The translations under genes and the position numbers were made by a program. Below the pieces are notes generated by a model, which was not told the origin of the DNA, searched no databases, and saw nothing but the letters and a program-made list of their open reading frames with translations. Positions 6,793 through 7,758 of a stretch of DNA of 7,758 nucleotides are shown piece after piece. The DNA comes from an uncultured Oscillibacter sp. (GTDB taxonomy: Bacteria > Bacillota > Clostridia > Oscillospirales > Oscillospiraceae). How positions within the stretch are numbered: position 1 is the stretch's first letter; each line of letters begins with the position of its first letter. Where the stretch lies: assembly GCA_905233795.1 (NCBI GenBank), contig CAJOFP010000026.1:1-7758 (forward strand). The letters run 5' to 3'.

Positions 6793-7683
6793 ATGCAAAA
6801 TATCTATACTTCCGCCGATCAGTTAATCGGCAAAACCCCATTGCTGGAATTGACGCGTATTGAACAGGAAGAAAATTTACAGGCCAAAATCATCGGCAAA
6901 TTAGAATATTTCAACCCCGCCGGAAGCGTCAAAGACAGAATCGCAAAAGCCATGATCGACGACGCCGAAGCCAAAGGGATTTTAAAGCCCGACAGCGTGA
7001 TTATCGAACCGACTTCCGGCAATACGGGAATCGGCTTGGCGTCCGTGGCGGCGGCGAAAGGCTATCGCCTCATGATTGTCATGCCGGAAACGATGAGTAT
7101 AGAACGGCGGCAGCTCATGCGGGCTTACGGCGCGGAACTGGTTCTGACCGAGGGTTCCAAAGGCATGAAAGGCGCGATTGCCAAAGCCGAGGAATTATCC
7201 AAGCAAATCCCAAATTCTTTCATACCCGGACAGTTTCCGGAAATCTGGGAGGATACCAACGGCGAAGTCGATATTTTTATTGCCGGCGTCGGCACCGGCG
7301 GGACAATTACCGGCGTTGGCGAATATTTAAAAAGCAAGAATCCCGATATTAAAATTATCGCCGTGGAGCCGTCGGGATCGCCGGTTTTAAGCCAAGGCAA
7401 GCCGGGATCACATAAAATTCAAGGCATCGGCGCGGGATTTGTCCCCGAAGTTTTAGATATTAAAATCTACGACGAGATTATTCCCGTACAGGACGCGGAC
7501 GCGTTCGCAACCGGTAAAAAAATAGGCCGTTCTGAAGGCATATTAGTCGGCATTTCGTCCGGCGCGGCGGTCTGGGCGGCGATTCAGGTCGCCAAACGCC
7601 CGGAAAATCAGGGTAAAAATATCATCGCCCTCCTCCCCGATACCGGAGACCGTTATTTATCCACGCCCCTTTTCGCCGATTAA
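6793..7683 (+). CDS. cysK: Cysteine synthase (O-acetylserine sulfhydrylase) with an internal deletion
   Basis: CysK is a cytosolic PLP enzyme that makes cysteine from O-acetylserine and sulfide. Features are [18 protein letters not shown] with the PLP lysine K47, the substrate loop TSGNT (74-78), [10 protein letters not shown], the phosphate-binding GVGTGGT (165-171), [19 protein letters not shown] and [14 protein letters not shown]. At 296 residues it is short. From memory of the B. subtilis and Salmonella enzymes, the conserved segment NPxNPxxHxxTTG of about 14 residues expected between GQF (146-148) and PEIW (149-152) is absent, while both flanks match perfectly. The gap is in frame, at the junction 7236/7237. 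Activity is therefore uncertain; a natural variant, a CysK-like paralog with altered function or an assembly loss are all possible. Only cysteine gene seen here. Confidence 0.93.
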   Translation: MQNIYTSADQLIGKTPLLELTRIEQEENLQAKIIGKLEYFNPAGSVKDRIAKAMIDDAEAKGILKPDSVIIEPTSGNTGIGLASVAAAKGYRLMIVMPETMSIERRQLMRAYGAELVLTEGSKGMKGAIAKAEELSKQIPNSFIPGQFPEIWEDTNGEVDIFIAGVGTGGTITGVGEYLKSKNPDIKIIAVEPSGSPVLSQGKPGSHKIQGIGAGFVPEVLDIKIYDEIIPVQDADAFATGKKIGRSEGILVGISSGAAVWAAIQVAKRPENQGKNIIALLPDTGDRYLSTPLFAD

Positions 7684-7758
7684 TTATATTTAAAATATAA
7701 ATTATTAAAATAATTAAAATAATAAATTTTAATATATAAAATCCGGCTGCGGGATATA
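7684..7758 (+). other. AT-rich spacer after cysK
   Basis: After the cysK stop the sequence is nearly free of G and C up to 7740, then ATCCGGCTGCGGGAT begins. This may be the left part of a terminator cut by the window edge. No gene is visible. Confidence 0.4.

Overview
The window looks like a chromosomal segment of a Clostridia-like Bacillota (Firmicutes) bacterium. The evidence is the gene set and its control signals: a carD-ispD-ispF operon, two CarD-family regulators, a type III pantothenate kinase next to an ECF-type vitamin-uptake S component, sigma-A-type promoters with extended -10 boxes, strong Shine-Dalgarno sites and hairpin-plus-T terminators. I cannot name a genus. The composition is a mosaic: genes of roughly even GC content are separated by spacers almost free of G and C, one of them 96 bases long without a single G or C.

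Layout, left to right. Positions 1-430 hold no convincing protein gene. They hold nested inverted repeats and a compact four-helix junction that look like a structured RNA of unknown class, with promoter-like sequences on both strands. A two-way terminator follows at 440-484. A leftward operon then runs carD (1904-2425), ispD (1010-1846), ispF (491-973): an RNA-polymerase-binding regulator followed by steps 3 and 5 of the MEP isoprenoid pathway. Divergent to it, a rightward unit carries a promoter, two copies of a hairpin with two bulged A residues that resembles the pan RNA motif, a putative pantothenate transporter S component (2936-3598) and coaX (3664-4599). A terminator separates this from a second, leftward CarD-family gene (4737-5276). 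Then come a terminator, a leftward lipoprotein with very acidic low-complexity tails (5573-6316), and a divergent rightward cysK (6793-7683).

How it fits together. The panT-coaX pair would import pantothenate and phosphorylate it as the first step to coenzyme A. A pan-like leader in front of them is consistent with control by pantothenate/CoA status. CarD and the isoprenoid enzymes share one promoter, and the two carD genes have the same 15-base extended -10 region.

The points most worth a second look are: the split tandem pan-like hairpins; a precise in-frame loss of about 14 conserved residues in CysK; AT-rich low-complexity inserts in IspD and CoaX that share an exact 15-base word although the genes are unrelated; and the unidentified structured RNA at the left edge.
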